A DNA stretch of 64,000 nucleotides from Metopolophium dirhodum (taxonomy: Eukaryota; Arthropoda; Insecta; Hemiptera; Aphididae). Of this stretch, positions 49,901 to 61,779 are shown piece after piece; position 1 is the first letter of the stretch; each line of letters begins with the position of its first letter. The notes beneath the pieces were generated by a model that saw only the letters and a list, made by a program, of their open reading frames with translations, did no database searches and had not been told where the DNA came from. The stretch lies in the NCBI RefSeq assembly GCF_019925205.1, contig NC_083566.1:21762001-21826000 (forward strand), read 5' to 3'. The translations under genes were made by a program, and so were the position numbers.

Positions 49901-51250
49901 TTTCTGTGATTCAGTGGTCCGAATACCCAATTGATCATATATTTAAAAATATATGTATGTAATATACCTATATTACAATACAGTTTATAATATATGTATT
50001 ATTATTATTCACGGTATATGCCGAATGAATAGGTATAGTTGAAGTATGCCTCTGGAAAATTATAACTTTACCTATATTATCATAATTATTATGATTTACA
50101 GTACTTTTTAGTTTTTGGTTTATTTAATCTCAAATCAAAATAATAATTGTAATTAAAATATTTGTTTTTTGTGTTTCATAATATTTTGAGATACCTACAC
50201 GATAGCCAGTATTTTTATTTATAAATAAGATGATTTATAAGTGTATGCAAAAGATGCGGGTTGATGAGTACCTATCTAAAGTAGGCGATCTGGTTTGTAC
50301 GAGAACTAACACGGCGATGGACCATAGACACTGTAGATGTATATCTGCTTTAAAGACACATAAATCGGAAAGATGGACATCCGCCAATGTGTAGTCCTAG
50401 ATGTTTAAAATATACTCGATTCTGGCATATATATATATATCGTAGTTTCATTTTATTTTTCGTTGACAGTTACAATAATATGATATATTATTAAGTGTGC
50501 TGTAGGCACGTACCTCCTATACAATATATAATCATAAAAATAAAAACTAACATGGTATTATATTTTGGTTTTAAGGTTTGTGACTGTGAGAAAAGAAACA
50601 CCAAACACTCAAACACGATCATTTCTAATGATAAAAATTAATTATTATTGTCCATTTATTGATTGTACCTATTGATTTAACTGATGAAAATAGCCAGCCA
50701 ACATAGTAAACACATTACATTGTTACAACGGATCTCCATGAGTGTATACTGTATACTAATTGTATTTTTTTTAGTAAAAATAATATACAAGTGAATAAAG
50801 CGTGGCCTTGGTTTTAACTACTGTTTTTTTGTTTTTTTCGATGCGCCAAGGTTCGTTTAACGAATTGTTTCTATACGTACAATAATAATTATTATACAGT
50901 TAGTCGGTCGATGTTAGCCAGTCAACTAGAAAATTAAAAACAGATAAATTACATCGAGTCGCAGGCGCTGCGACTATACGGTCCGAATTTTATCGAATAG
51001 TGATGGACGGTTAACACTTACAATTAATCAGCATCGGACTAAATGCGATTGTAGTGTTGAACATAATATAATACTAATAATATACTACAATAACGATCGC
51101 CCATCGTTCGACGATCGAATTCGAACATAACCGTACAGGCAATACTGTATAAAGTTTGCGAACACGCGTGGTACCAATATGTATAATATAGTCGTATTTA
51201 AGACTGTACCATGACATCGGGTACCATTGTACCAATCATGGTATCATTTT
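46929..51250. other. AT-rich non-coding stretch
   Basis: No gene or classifiable element is seen in these ~4.3 kb. The last 200 bp (from about 51080) become richer in CG dinucleotides. Confidence 0.45.
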
Positions 51251-51421
51251 GGTATCGCGTATAAGTACTCGCGCCGAACGCGCGCGTGAAGCGAATAAAA
51301 TATTATTATTATGATAATGAAAAAAACCGTGTGGCGTTGCGAAACGATTTCGATTTCGGCGACTCGGGGCAACGCTCTCGCAATGCGATTTGCCTAACAT
51401 ATTATTATTATTATGTTTTAG
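51251..51421. promoter_or_regulatory. CpG-containing region upstream of a candidate exon
   Basis: CGCGTATAAGTACTCGCGCC and GAACGCGCGCGTGAAGCG, then GCGTTGCGAAACGATTTCG, stand out from the background. TATAAG at about 51258 is TATA-like. At 51394-51421 a branch-point-like CTAAC is followed by a T-containing tract and TTTTAG, a plausible acceptor. The regulatory role is inference. Confidence 0.25.
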
Positions 51422-51510
51422 AGCGTGCAGTCAATCCCAAACCTTTGACAGTGTTACGTAGTTACGAGTTACATCGGTTTTTACAACACACCGTTTTGGA
51501 TCTAAGAGCT
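51422..51510 (+). CDS. Weak candidate exon, 89 bp, unknown protein
   Basis: It is preceded by an acceptor (TATTATGTTTTAG, AG at 51420-51421, with CTAAC about 25 bases upstream) and followed by a donor-like GTATGT at 51511. Only one frame is open: RAVNPKPLTVLRSYELHRF to HTVLDLRA, entered in phase 2. The protein is not recognised. The donor is weaker than consensus, and the tract before the acceptor is purine-interrupted. Confidence 0.3.
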
Positions 51511-51516
51511 GTATGT

Positions 51517-52870
51517 ATATTATATCAATATGTATTTTATACATCTCCGTGCCTACCCGTCTGCATATAGTATTATCATGTAAGTATTGTGAAACTATAC
51601 GTTTACCCATATGAAAACCGTACGTACAGAATGTATATAGACGACCGGCGGCGCGTGACACGTATACAATATTTTTACTATTTTTATGGAGGGTTATTTT
51701 TACTAGAAAATTTACATTTTGAAATGCTTACAAAAAATTATTTTTAGATTATGTATTATAATTTATAACTTTGAGTTTAAATTTTCATAAAAATAATCTG
51801 TTTTTAACCTTTTATATTTTTAAACATAATTCTTTAATAGGCCATCTGTCACAGAGTTTAATTGATCAAATAATAGTTCATAACATGAAATAAAATGTAA
51901 GGGTTTAAATATAAAAAACAAAATACCTACCTACATACTTAATACATTTAAGCATTTTTTTTTAACACTTAAATTGACTTGTAAATTGTTTCAAATACAT
52001 CATTAAACTTGCTCTACTACGTCACAACAGTCATACATTTATATGTATGTAGAAATGTACCAAATCTTCAATAGCTATTCATTATATTTACATTATTCAA
52101 TACACGAGCCTTTGAGGTAAATTTAATACAATTACTGAATAACGTATTGATCGTAAGATTAAATTATATAATATTATAGTTTATATAACTATATTTATAT
52201 TGTCAGTCATACAAAATATAATAATATACTAATATATATGTACATTATATAAACGGTATTTAGACGGCATCTGAATAACTATATTAGTTATAAAACTATT
52301 GTATTATATATTTACAGTATTCGTTATTACTCATTAGTCATTCTTCATTACTTATTGATAATGCAAAACTGAGCTCATTCTCGAGTGTAATTACAAAAAA
52401 TAAATATAGAATATAAATGAATGACAAGTTATAATGATGGAACACTAAATTATAATTTTTTTTTATATAGTACATTAATTGATATTTATTGAGTAACTTA
52501 AAAATGCGGGAGGTTCAGCCTTCTCGAAATTTCAGGAAATTTTCGAGTTTTGTGAAAGTATTAGGTAGGTACCTAGTATATACGTATGGTGTAACTATGA
52601 TGAATTAAAGTTGTTAAATACGAAAATGCAACAAAAGACTAAAATGCTATACACTCATCATCAGCATACCAAATAGTGAACCCTCCCTTATATAGCATAT
52701 TATCATACCCCGCATCCCAAGCAAAATTCTGACTATGCCACTGCACGTTCCTAATTTAATAACTCCACGAATATTATCTACATAATTATCTTGACAAATT
52801 ATCTCTGTGGTTCTCAAGATAGAAACTCATCTCAAATTCTAACAAAAGCGAAATAACGATATTTACCTTG
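51517..52870. other. AT-rich non-coding stretch
   Basis: Nothing classifiable is seen. CTGACTATGCCACTGCAC at about 52729 looks like a decayed transposon border but has no partner. Confidence 0.4.
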
Positions 52871-52879
52871 ATAAAATAC

Positions 52880-53520
52880 ACAAATCCACTTTATGTACAA
52901 ATTAACAACAGTAAATCCAATGGAACAGCAAATATGACTCGATAAAATACTAAGAAATACGTTAAGGAAATCAATGTAGAAAATAGACATTAACAAAAAA
53001 CTAAACTAAGGAATTAAGGATAACCAAGGATGAAAATCTTATACATTTTACTAAATCACACCACAACCCAGATTAAATGTTCACTCATGCTATATAAAGC
53101 AATAATAACTAAGACCGTTACTAACTTATGCGTATCCAGTATATATACTGCCGCCTTCCAGCAAAAAATATTATAAATTTCCCAAAATAAATTCCTTAGA
53201 CTGGCCTTGGTTCATGTAAAATACACAGCTACTACGGGGGTATCATACCTATGGGCTGCTATAGACATGGATTAAGTAATTAAACTCTCCATTTCCAATT
53301 AATTTTCCATTTAAAAACAGATGTAAAAACGTCCAAACCTAGGATCAAAGCACACCTAGCGGTCTAACACAGGAGTACGAAGACCAATCATACATATTAC
53401 AAGCAAATTTCTTTCTTTTTATACCTTAAATAACCATAAAAGTAGTTATAATGTTGTAATATTGTAACATGTAAAAATATTGTATATGTTAACAGAATCC
53501 ATTAAATAAATCAAAACTAA
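52880..53520 (+). pseudogene. Heavily decayed LINE 3' end
   Basis: In changing frames the plus strand gives LKILYILLN, LMLYKAIITKTV, LTYAYPVYI and then KINSLDWPWFM plus NTQLLRG. These echo the LLYKxIIRPILTYA, KIQxxQNKFLRLALxAPWFVRN and TQLLRDL blocks that follow the RT core in jockey-type elements. Every block is separated by stops or shifts. The end near 53500-53515 has CATTAAATAAATCAAAA, a possible remnant of a polyadenylation signal and tail. No target duplication was found. Confidence 0.6.
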
Positions 53521-53529
53521 TAATAACTG

Positions 53530-54212
53530 CACGTTTAATACTTATGTTATCTAATTATTTTCTGATACAGTTTTGTCAGTCATGCTAATTATATTAACAT
53601 TATTTCTTTAAAAATTAGTTCGGTAGACTATACTCCGCATGCTGTGAAATATTATTATTATATGGTGTAACTGAACAAATAAAAACGCGTTCCTTAAATT
53701 TCCAAATTAACGAAATAATGTTGAATGGAGTACCTATGTGGATTGACAATATTGCTCTTGAATAGTAAAGTTATATAGGTACTAGTTGATAGGTGGTAAC
53801 AGGTAGGGGTACTATATAATATAGTCTATATTTACGAATTATAATGTGTGAATAGTTTAGTATTCAAGAAACGAACGAAACAATAGGAGAAAGAGTAAAA
53901 ATAGGTAGGTATCCGTGACGGGAGTATAATTATGGTTCACAATTATTATTGCACTATGCGTTCAAAAATTACGATTACGGAGAATGGGGGTGAAGAATTT
54001 AGCAAACACGCATACGTACATTATAATAATATATACAACGAAACACTATACCTAAAATTATGAATGAAAAACCTAATATGATATGTCAAGATAAAAATTA
54101 TATTGCCAGAACGTCCGGAATAGCAACGACAATATAATATGCATAATATATTATTAAATATTATAAAAAAAACATTTGCTCATATTGTTATAAACGTCAT
54201 ATAGATACACTG
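53530..54212. other. AT-rich non-coding spacer
   Basis: No feature is recognised. Confidence 0.45.
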
Positions 54213-54221
54213 ATTTATAAA

Positions 54222-54487
54222 ACCTTTGTGGGGGACGGAGTTGCCGAGCGGACTAAGGCGCCGGTTTAAAACTTCGGCTGGGGTTGGCATTTTTCTTCGT
54301 GCAAGTCACGGTGTCCGGAGAGAAGTGCCGCTATCCCCCACCCGGGCAGGTATCTGCCATACAGGCGCCCACTAAAAAATCTGCCAAACTGTGTTTAAAC
54401 GTGTTTAAACCTGCAGTACCCTCCCACACAGTTAAAAAATCACCAAATGGCCTAAGTTGCCGAGGGTTAATTCATAAAAAAAAAAAA
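54222..54487 (+). mobile_element. tRNA-derived SINE, copy 2
   Basis: This copy keeps the 5' tRNA part missing from copy 1: GTTGCCGAGCGGACTAAGGC (54240-54259) is a class II tRNA box A region. The stretch that would carry box B is deleted, so the head jumps from CTTCGGCTGGGG to the body GGCATTTTTCTTCGTGCAAG. The body then has TCACGGTGTCCGGAGAGAAG, GGGCAGGTATCTGCCATACA and CACTAAAAAATCTGCCAAA, ending in GGTTAATTCATAAA and poly-A (to 54487). Possible target duplication ATTTATAAA (54213-54221) versus ATTTATGAA (54487-54495), one mismatch. Without box B it is unlikely to be transcribed by RNA polymerase III. Confidence 0.82.
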
Positions 54488-54495
54488 TTTATGAA

Positions 54496-55058
54496 CGCTC
54501 AATTGTGAAATATTAAACTAATAATATTACGTAACAAAACCTATCATTGTTCAGTATTTATGGAGGTACATTTTTATTTTATATACCTTAAAATTATAAG
54601 ATTTTGATTGAATTAATAACAACTCGATGGATATTTTAAAATACTCAATATTGAGGTTAAACGATATATTTTATTATTATGATATTATACTCATATATAG
54701 ACAAATTAGGTAGATTAGGATGATGCTGAGTAAAACTGATGCAATATTTCGAAGGCGTTAACATGTGTGTGGCCTTAAAAATGTAAACGGAAAATACAAT
54801 TTATTTCAAATCGATTATAGTTCATTTCAAAAGATTACAACATTTTTTTCACCCCTTGACGTTTTCATAATATTCTTCTTATCAAATGTATAATTGATTG
54901 TATTCTTCAAAAACGGATGTTATTAATTAATATGCATAGGATTCTAAAATGTCATGAAATTCATTTTTTTGAAATATTTAATTTTAATGAAAAATGAAAA
55001 AATCAAATTTTAATTTAAAACTCTAGTAAAAAGTGCAGTAAATACCTCTACTTAGTTA
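54496..55058. other. AT-rich non-coding spacer between two SINEs
   Basis: No feature is recognised. Confidence 0.45.
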
Positions 55059-55318
55059 TTTTTTTTTTTTTTTTTTTAATTGATCTTGAGCCCGGCAGCT
55101 GAGGCCATTAGCTATTTTTAGTTTTACTGTAGGTTATTAAGTCGGTAGGGGGAGGAACACGTGTGTGTTTTGTTTGTCAGAATTTTTGATTGGGCACCCG
55201 TAGGTATCTGCCATGCCCGGGTGGGGGGATGGCGGCACTTGTTCTCCGGACACCGTGACTTGCACGGAGAAAAATGCCGCCCAATGATCGAGGATCGAAC
55301 TCGGACCGGCTGTGCCGA
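55059..55318 (-). mobile_element. tRNA-derived SINE, copy 3
   Basis: On the minus strand it has box B GTTCGATCC (complement of 55292-55300), then GGGCGGCATTTTTCTCCGTG, CAAGTCACGGTGTCCGGAGA, TGCCGCCATCC, CCCGGGCATGGCAGATACCT and TAGCTAATGGCC, with a poly-A tail (T-run 55059-55077). The 5' half of the tRNA head, including box A, is gone. It converges tail-to-tail with copy 2, about 570 bp apart. No target duplication was found. Confidence 0.82.
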
Positions 55319-56379
55319 ATATAACATACCGTAAATAACATATTTATATTGTGTTTTAGTGATTATAATATATACAACGTCTAAAACCACGCCTATGCAG
55401 TAATAGTCTCGGTTGTAGAAAATAAAAAAATGTATGTACAAACAAGTACTATTAAAAATTTGGTCCTTACTCCTTATAACTTATAAGAAGTATGCTTAAA
55501 AGTTACAAAATCAGGATTTAAACAAATGAGGGTTGAAAAAATAGGGGTTATTATAGCATTCATGGTGAATCATCATCATTCTGTATATAATAATATATAT
55601 TTTATAATCTAAATATTATAAAAATATCTTCATACTCAACTTTTGAATTCGGTAATCCACAGTTCAGCCGGTAGTGTCTTACGATCGGCTTGCAGGACAC
55701 CCCGTGGGGGTCGTACGTAACAATCGCATACAATGAAAATAAAACACAATAGTAACAGTAAGAATAGTAATAATATTATCATTGACGCGTGTTTTGTTTG
55801 CTCTCATATAATACGACATGGTATAATTTTATCGCCATAGGTATATTTAACAGACACAATAATATTATATTAGTGTATTACTATTATATACATATATTAT
55901 TATGTTGTAGCCGAGCCTACGGCCGCCGCCGTCGCTATACCGCAGTCCTATATAATACCGATTTAAAAATCATGTAACGGTCGTTGACTTTACACACGTC
56001 GTCATCGAAGACCTATATAGTAAAAACTAACAACCACTGGTGCCACTACCCGAGTTCGCTTATTTTTGTATTTTTTCACCCAAAACGCGTACTTACAAAA
56101 TTGATAGTGCGTACGCATGCATGTGTTTATTTAATATTTAATTTAAGATTTGTTAACTTCCAACTTACCGATATCTTGTTCTCTTAACTTAACTTAATTC
56201 GAGTTAATTATTGTCATTAACTTGCCCACCTTTGGAAAAAATGATAGTGCGTGCATATTATGTGGCGATTGTTTACTGTTATTTCTAATATTTAATGTCA
56301 GTCGACAAAACTCTGCAGCGAGTCCATGTTTATTATATTATTACATTATATATTCGGTGGTCGCCGTTTTTCACTGCAG
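55319..56379. other. Mostly AT-rich non-coding stretch
   Basis: GC-rich spots lie at 55660-55730 (a minus-strand frame ending before GTAAGA, no acceptor found) and 55905-55945 (GCCGCCGCCGTCG). Neither is called. The stretch ends in a pyrimidine tract and GCAG at 56365-56379. Confidence 0.35.
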
Positions 56380-56431
56380 ATCGGTGGAGGAGGCGGTGTG
56401 GGGAAAACAAATCACCGACTCGGGTGTGCCG
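56380..56431 (+). CDS. Weak candidate 52-bp exon, unknown protein
   Basis: GCCGTTTTTCACTGCAG (AG at 56378-56379) precedes it and a strong donor, GTAAGC, follows at 56432. The GC-rich block is open in more than one frame. One reads IGGGGGVGKTNHRLGCA, which looks like a P-loop, but a run of GGN codons gives glycine by composition alone. Another reads RSVEEAVWGKQITDSGVP. The frame cannot be decided, so no function is assigned. Confidence 0.25.
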
Positions 56432-56701
56432 GTAAGCCCGTCAGCACGAACACCAATACCTAATTATAATATAACATAATAAAAATATATGTGGTATGTG
56501 ATTCGGGGCGAACCGAAAAACAGAGTTTGAAATTTAAAAAAAAGTCGTAAACTGTAAAGGCGTATTACACCTATACAGTCATGACGAGGCAGCTAGAAAA
56601 TGCGTTATTTTTCAACAACACGCATTTCGTGTGTGTGTGCCGATTTGGGAGAGTACCTACGTCATACAGGTAAACCGAGAAATACGATATAATAATAATT
56701 A

Positions 56702-56850
56702 TGGTCATAGGTATTTTTATTGTACCTTGAAAAGCTGACGAGTTATAAGCGAAAACAGGGGCGCGCTACCCTTTGAAGAGGGGTGGAGGGTTACGCACAA
56801 GAGGTAGGTGTCAGAACTTTTAGTATGTTCATAAGTAAAGTATAAACTAC
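56702..56850 (+). repeat. Direct repeat D, copy 1
   Basis: About 149 bp (TGGTCATAGGTATTTTTATT ... AGTATGTTCATAAGTAAAG) recurs with few changes at 57215-57369. The conserved core includes TGAAAAGCTGACGAGTTATA, CCTTTGAAGAGGGGTGGAGG and GTTACGCACAAGAGGTAGGT. No open frame is common to both copies. Confidence 0.85.
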
Positions 56851-57214
56851 TGATATACTAAAATTCAGCTTTCGACATTTTTTTTTTCGTCAATTTTTTT
56901 TCAATTTCTAATTCTTATATTTTGTAGTTGTCAACAAATTGTTAAATTATATCGTCACTACTGATATAAAAAACACTGTTGCTTATGATAATTAAAATTG
57001 TTAAAATAATTTAACGTTATATTATGTAGAATTATCGGCTCGTTAACTTTTGTCATAGGTCATTTTAGCGTATGATTGACGGTTTTTGCTCAAACACAAT
57101 AAAAAAAAAAAGATAAACATTTTTTATTTTTTATATTTTTTAAAAATATAACGCTTATTGCAACATATATATATATATATATATTAAAATAAGAAATTGT
57201 ATGGTCTTTAATTT

Positions 57215-57369
57215 TGGTCATAAGTATTTTTGTTGTAACTTGAAAAGCTAACGAGTTATAAGCGAAAACAGTGAAAGGGGCGCGCAACCCTTTGAAGAGG
57301 GGTGGAGGGTTACGCACAAGAGGTAGGTGTCAGGACTTTTAGTATGTTTATTAGTGAGGTAGAAACTAA
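57215..57369 (+). repeat. Direct repeat D, copy 2
   Basis: Second copy of the repeat at 56702, in the same orientation and 513 bp downstream. It differs by scattered substitutions and a 7-bp insertion (AGTGAAA) before GGGGCGCGC. Minus-strand frames in this area (57090-57463) run through the repeat and a poly-A tract and are judged chance. Confidence 0.85.
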
Positions 57370-60300
57370 AAAAAAAAAAAAATTCAAACTCCTGCTTTTG
57401 TGGAATTAGTTGCGAACTTTTTTCTAATTTTACTGGGCTATACGGGCAAACCCGATAGATCACATTTTAATACATACATTAAATTAAAGATCGACAGCTG
57501 AATAACGCATTTTGGCACAACAAACCTCACAGCTATCGTTAACACTTGCTGTCGCTGAGTACCTCGCTACACATTTTAATAATATAAGGTCTCATCCCTG
57601 TGGAATGCAAAAAAGTTTCAAATCAAGTTATAATTGCGGCGTCAGTCATTAAAGACATTAAAGTATATTATATGAGTCCGAATAAAAACAATCTCCGTGT
57701 GATATTTATCAAAAGTCACGGTCAGAAAACTATTTATTTTTTTATTTTCCTTTCACGGTGCAGAAGAACATACTATTTTATACACAAGACGACACACTTA
57801 TACCATCGTATCAGCAATACGTATATTATTGAGATGAACCGAATTAAAAGTAATATATAATGTCCATCATCCGAATCTGCCAAAACTCGTAAGTTATCCG
57901 TATATCGATTAACTAAAAAAATTACAGTTCTTAATAATAATAATATAATAATATTTAATTCAATTAGTATTATATTATAGCTATATTTAAATATTTTAAT
58001 GAGGACAAATATAATATATATTTTCCTATAAATATTCATCATATATTCATGTGTGTACATATGGATACGTGTAATGAAAAATGAAAATAAATATCGTACT
58101 AATTAGTCATTGCAGACGGATGCTAATATGAGTATGGTTAGATTTAGGTGGTACACTAAAATATTGCATTCATTATGGAATAAATAAAATAAATACTTTT
58201 AGAATTTAATATTGTGATAATTATTATTCAAATTTTACGAAACAGTTGTTGCAGGGTAACGTGGACGTAAATACAATTATAATTAACTTAATTATCAAAA
58301 TATACTTAAACAATAAAGTCTAAATAAATAATTTTATTTATTTATTGAACAGGTTCAGTTTACATCAAATATTTTACATGTTTCACGAAATGTGACGTCA
58401 GAAATTTAGACGGAATTAATGCTAATTTGCGTTCTCCCTAGCGAAGTCCATAAAAACAACGTAGAACAAGTGGCTAATAATAAATTATAAAGTTTCTCGT
58501 GGTTGTTTATTTCATATTTTCTATCGTCGCAATTTATTAACACTACCTAGTTTGTACTATAAGCTGTAAAATAAAATAAGTGGGATTGAATATTCTATTG
58601 TATACAATTTAGCGGTTGTTAAAGTCTCATATTTTGCGTTCAAAATGTGCAAAAGCATGTAACGTATCAATATATTCAGCGCTGGAAATACACCGACCGC
58701 GGGTAACTAATCATATTATTGTAAAAAAATTGGTTTACGATATCTAAATAATATTATGATAACATTCCAAAGATGACGGTGGAATATTAAAAAGCTTTAA
58801 CCATATTTTAATCGTTTGAAATTTTATCAATATAAGAAGTACCTAAGAACTACAAAAGCAGTACATAGTTTGTGACCGAGAAATAATCAAAAAAATAATC
58901 TATATCGGTATAAAAATTTAACTTTTGAATTCATTCGTCAAACATAAAAACTTAAGACACTGAATTAAAATATAGTTATCGTATGCATATCGTGAATATT
59001 CGTGATTATTTCAACATTAATAACACTCAAAAACTGAAAAGACAAAAAGTATTAACATTTTTGAAAATATTAATTTTACACGATTTGAATACACTTTTAA
59101 TATCATACCTACTATAGAATGATACCATAAGAATTTGGATGTATGGAAATAACATTTTTAACAAGTAATTTTTTAGTTACAAGTATTTAAATTTTTAAGT
59201 TTAGATGACCGAACAACCGAAACATTTAATTTTAGGTCATTAGTCCATTGATTTATCTTATATGACTCAAAAATACTGAAAAGTACCCATAAATTCAAAT
59301 AAAATAAGAGATATAATAATTAAATACATCGCACCAAAAACTTATACTCAATAATATTATACAAATCATCAATAATATTCAGAATAATTATTATTCTCAT
59401 AGGTGTAGTAACTAATAAGTAAGTAACTACCTACTAACTGGTATGTAACATAATATTATGGTTTTTATATTTAAATAGTACACTGTTAGGATTGTTATAT
59501 TTACGTTAGGAACTCTCTACTTGAATGAGCTAAACATTTAAACCATAGTAAATTTATCAGTAACTTATCTATTGAACAAAACATATTTTTATCATTCTTG
59601 AATACGGGATTTGTTATGCAATTCAATTTTTTTTATTCTTATAAATTTCTTAGGAAGGTACTTCAACAAAATCATATTCCTATAATCCTATTCAAAATAG
59701 TGAAAACATGGCCACTTAACTAAATATTATATTATTTCCTATTATACACTTAAAAGTTAGTAGGTACAAATATAATGAAAGCGATAATACATAAGTTAAT
59801 ACAATTTTATTCAACAAAAAACTATGGTAGTATTTCAAATTCATATCGTACCATATTATGAAAAAATTGTAGATTATTTCATATTTGTTTAAAATATGAT
59901 TATACCTAATATATTATTCACAAAATAATGAAATTAATACCCAATATTCCATATTGAGTTTTATAATAAAGTAATATTATTGTTCTAATATTATTTTCGC
60001 AACGTTTTTATCTGAGAAATCTGTTTTGATTTTTTAATGTTCAGAATATATTTCATTTCTGAAATCTATAGGTCGGCAACCTATTATTAATAATTGTATA
60101 TTTGTATGGCATATAAGAATATAAAATAACTGCATTCATATTATAATATCATACAGGCTTGTAAGTTATAATTTTGTATCGCTTTTACCCATATACGGCC
60201 ATACCCAATAGTGATGGCTGATGACTATAACAAATGTATGCAAAGATCGATACCAAACAATATGTGAACACACAACGTCATAATTCGTCCTGAGCGTATT

Positions 60301-60402
60301 ATTTGTAGTCAACTACTCGCACACAGGTCATCGTCGTTTGCCATCGTTTTCTCGAATTTTATGTCGTCCACATTATCACTATAAGTCGTATATATAAATA
60401 TA

Positions 60403-60412
<10 letters not shown>
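57370..60412. other. AT-rich non-coding stretch
   Basis: No gene or classifiable element is seen in these ~3 kb. Confidence 0.5.

Positions 60413-60456
<44 letters not shown>
60413..60456. repeat. (AC)22 microsatellite
   Basis: An uninterrupted 44-bp AC tract preceded by a short AT tract. The longest clean microsatellite in the window. Confidence 0.95.
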
Positions 60457-60458
<2 letters not shown>

Positions 60459-61779
60459 TACTATGCACTGATAATTTATTATATATACCACACTGTCGAA
60501 ATTGTTGCAGCGATGCCGTCTCTAGATAATGACTGGCAGTATAACCAGCTACAATCAATGTGTATTATAATTGTATAATAGTTAGAGCGGCTAGAGCATT
60601 GCACGCGTGCGTGTGTGTTTGTGTGGGTAAGAAAAAATATAGGTACATATAATATGCTCTGAAACCATAATAATAATTATTCTAACCATCGCTTATTGTA
60701 AGTTAGTAAAGTAATGCTTGAGTGTGTGCGTGTGTGCCAGTGCAGGGGTCCGTTAATGATGCGATCCCAACCAGACCCGACCGCGTTGAGGATAAGTAAT
60801 AATTATTATGATTGATCAATATACCATACCGGACGGTGTTCTTATACATATATGGTTCCGTTTTTATTTTCCATCTCCGCTTTATATTTGTTTTTTGTTT
60901 CTCGGTCGCGTCACCATCTCTTCTCGTTTCGGACTGTGGGCAAAATGATTTATCAGGCTTCGTGCGCTCGCATACCTATATAATATTGTATATAGCATAA
61001 ACGTTACAGAGATGTGAGAACGCAGAAAATATAACGGAAAAGAGGATACTATACCAGACCAATAAATATAACTTGAAAGAAAAACCTTGGAGTGTACCAA
61101 AATTGTTCGAGGGAAATGTATATTACAATATATTATGTATTGTACGTTATTCGATACACATACATGGCAATATAAAATATTTGCAGTTTAGGGTAAATGC
61201 ACATTTTTTGATCGTCGTTGAATTTAGTTTCGATTGACAATGGAATTGGTTAGGGGTGCCGATACAACCTTTTCATATACGAACACCATTATTAAATCAA
61301 ACTTCCGACAGAGATCGACGTAAAACCCAAGAACGTAGAAGGGGTATGTTATGTAATATGATATGGATCGATATAACATTTTCTGAAAATTATTTCCATC
61401 GTATTCAGTGTTTTTTTTTTTGCATATGTGATTTAAAACATATATTATAATATTCCAATATAATGTAAAGAATTTATATGTGATCTCAGGAAAATGTGAT
61501 TACTCTACACGCTTTTCTATAAATATTTATTATGGTATATAAGAACACCAATATAAAATTGATATAACGTAGGTCCTACAGTTATATTTACATATTAATA
61601 AATTAAGTAATTAAAAAAAAATTATTTATAATTATTTAAATTAACTTTACCTACCTACTATAATAATAATTATCAGGTACCTGGTAAGTGCATAATGCAT
61701 ATTAGTATGTAAACTATTAATATATGACTGTATAATATATATATTATTTAGGTGCATTATTAAATTGTCAAGTTAATAA
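60457..61779. other. AT-rich non-coding stretch
   Basis: A GC-richer section at 60720-60960 has no open frame with splice sites. GTATGT after CAAGAACGTAGAAGGG at about 61345 is donor-like but lacks a matching frame and acceptor. Nothing is called. Confidence 0.4.

Noticed and set aside
54240..54270. Possible functional tRNA gene
   Set aside because: Has a box A-like segment but lacks box B and a foldable acceptor stem. It is the head of a SINE.
55660..55735. Minus-strand GC-rich block ending before GTAAGA
   Set aside because: No acceptor upstream, and the frame is ambiguous. Too weak to call an exon.
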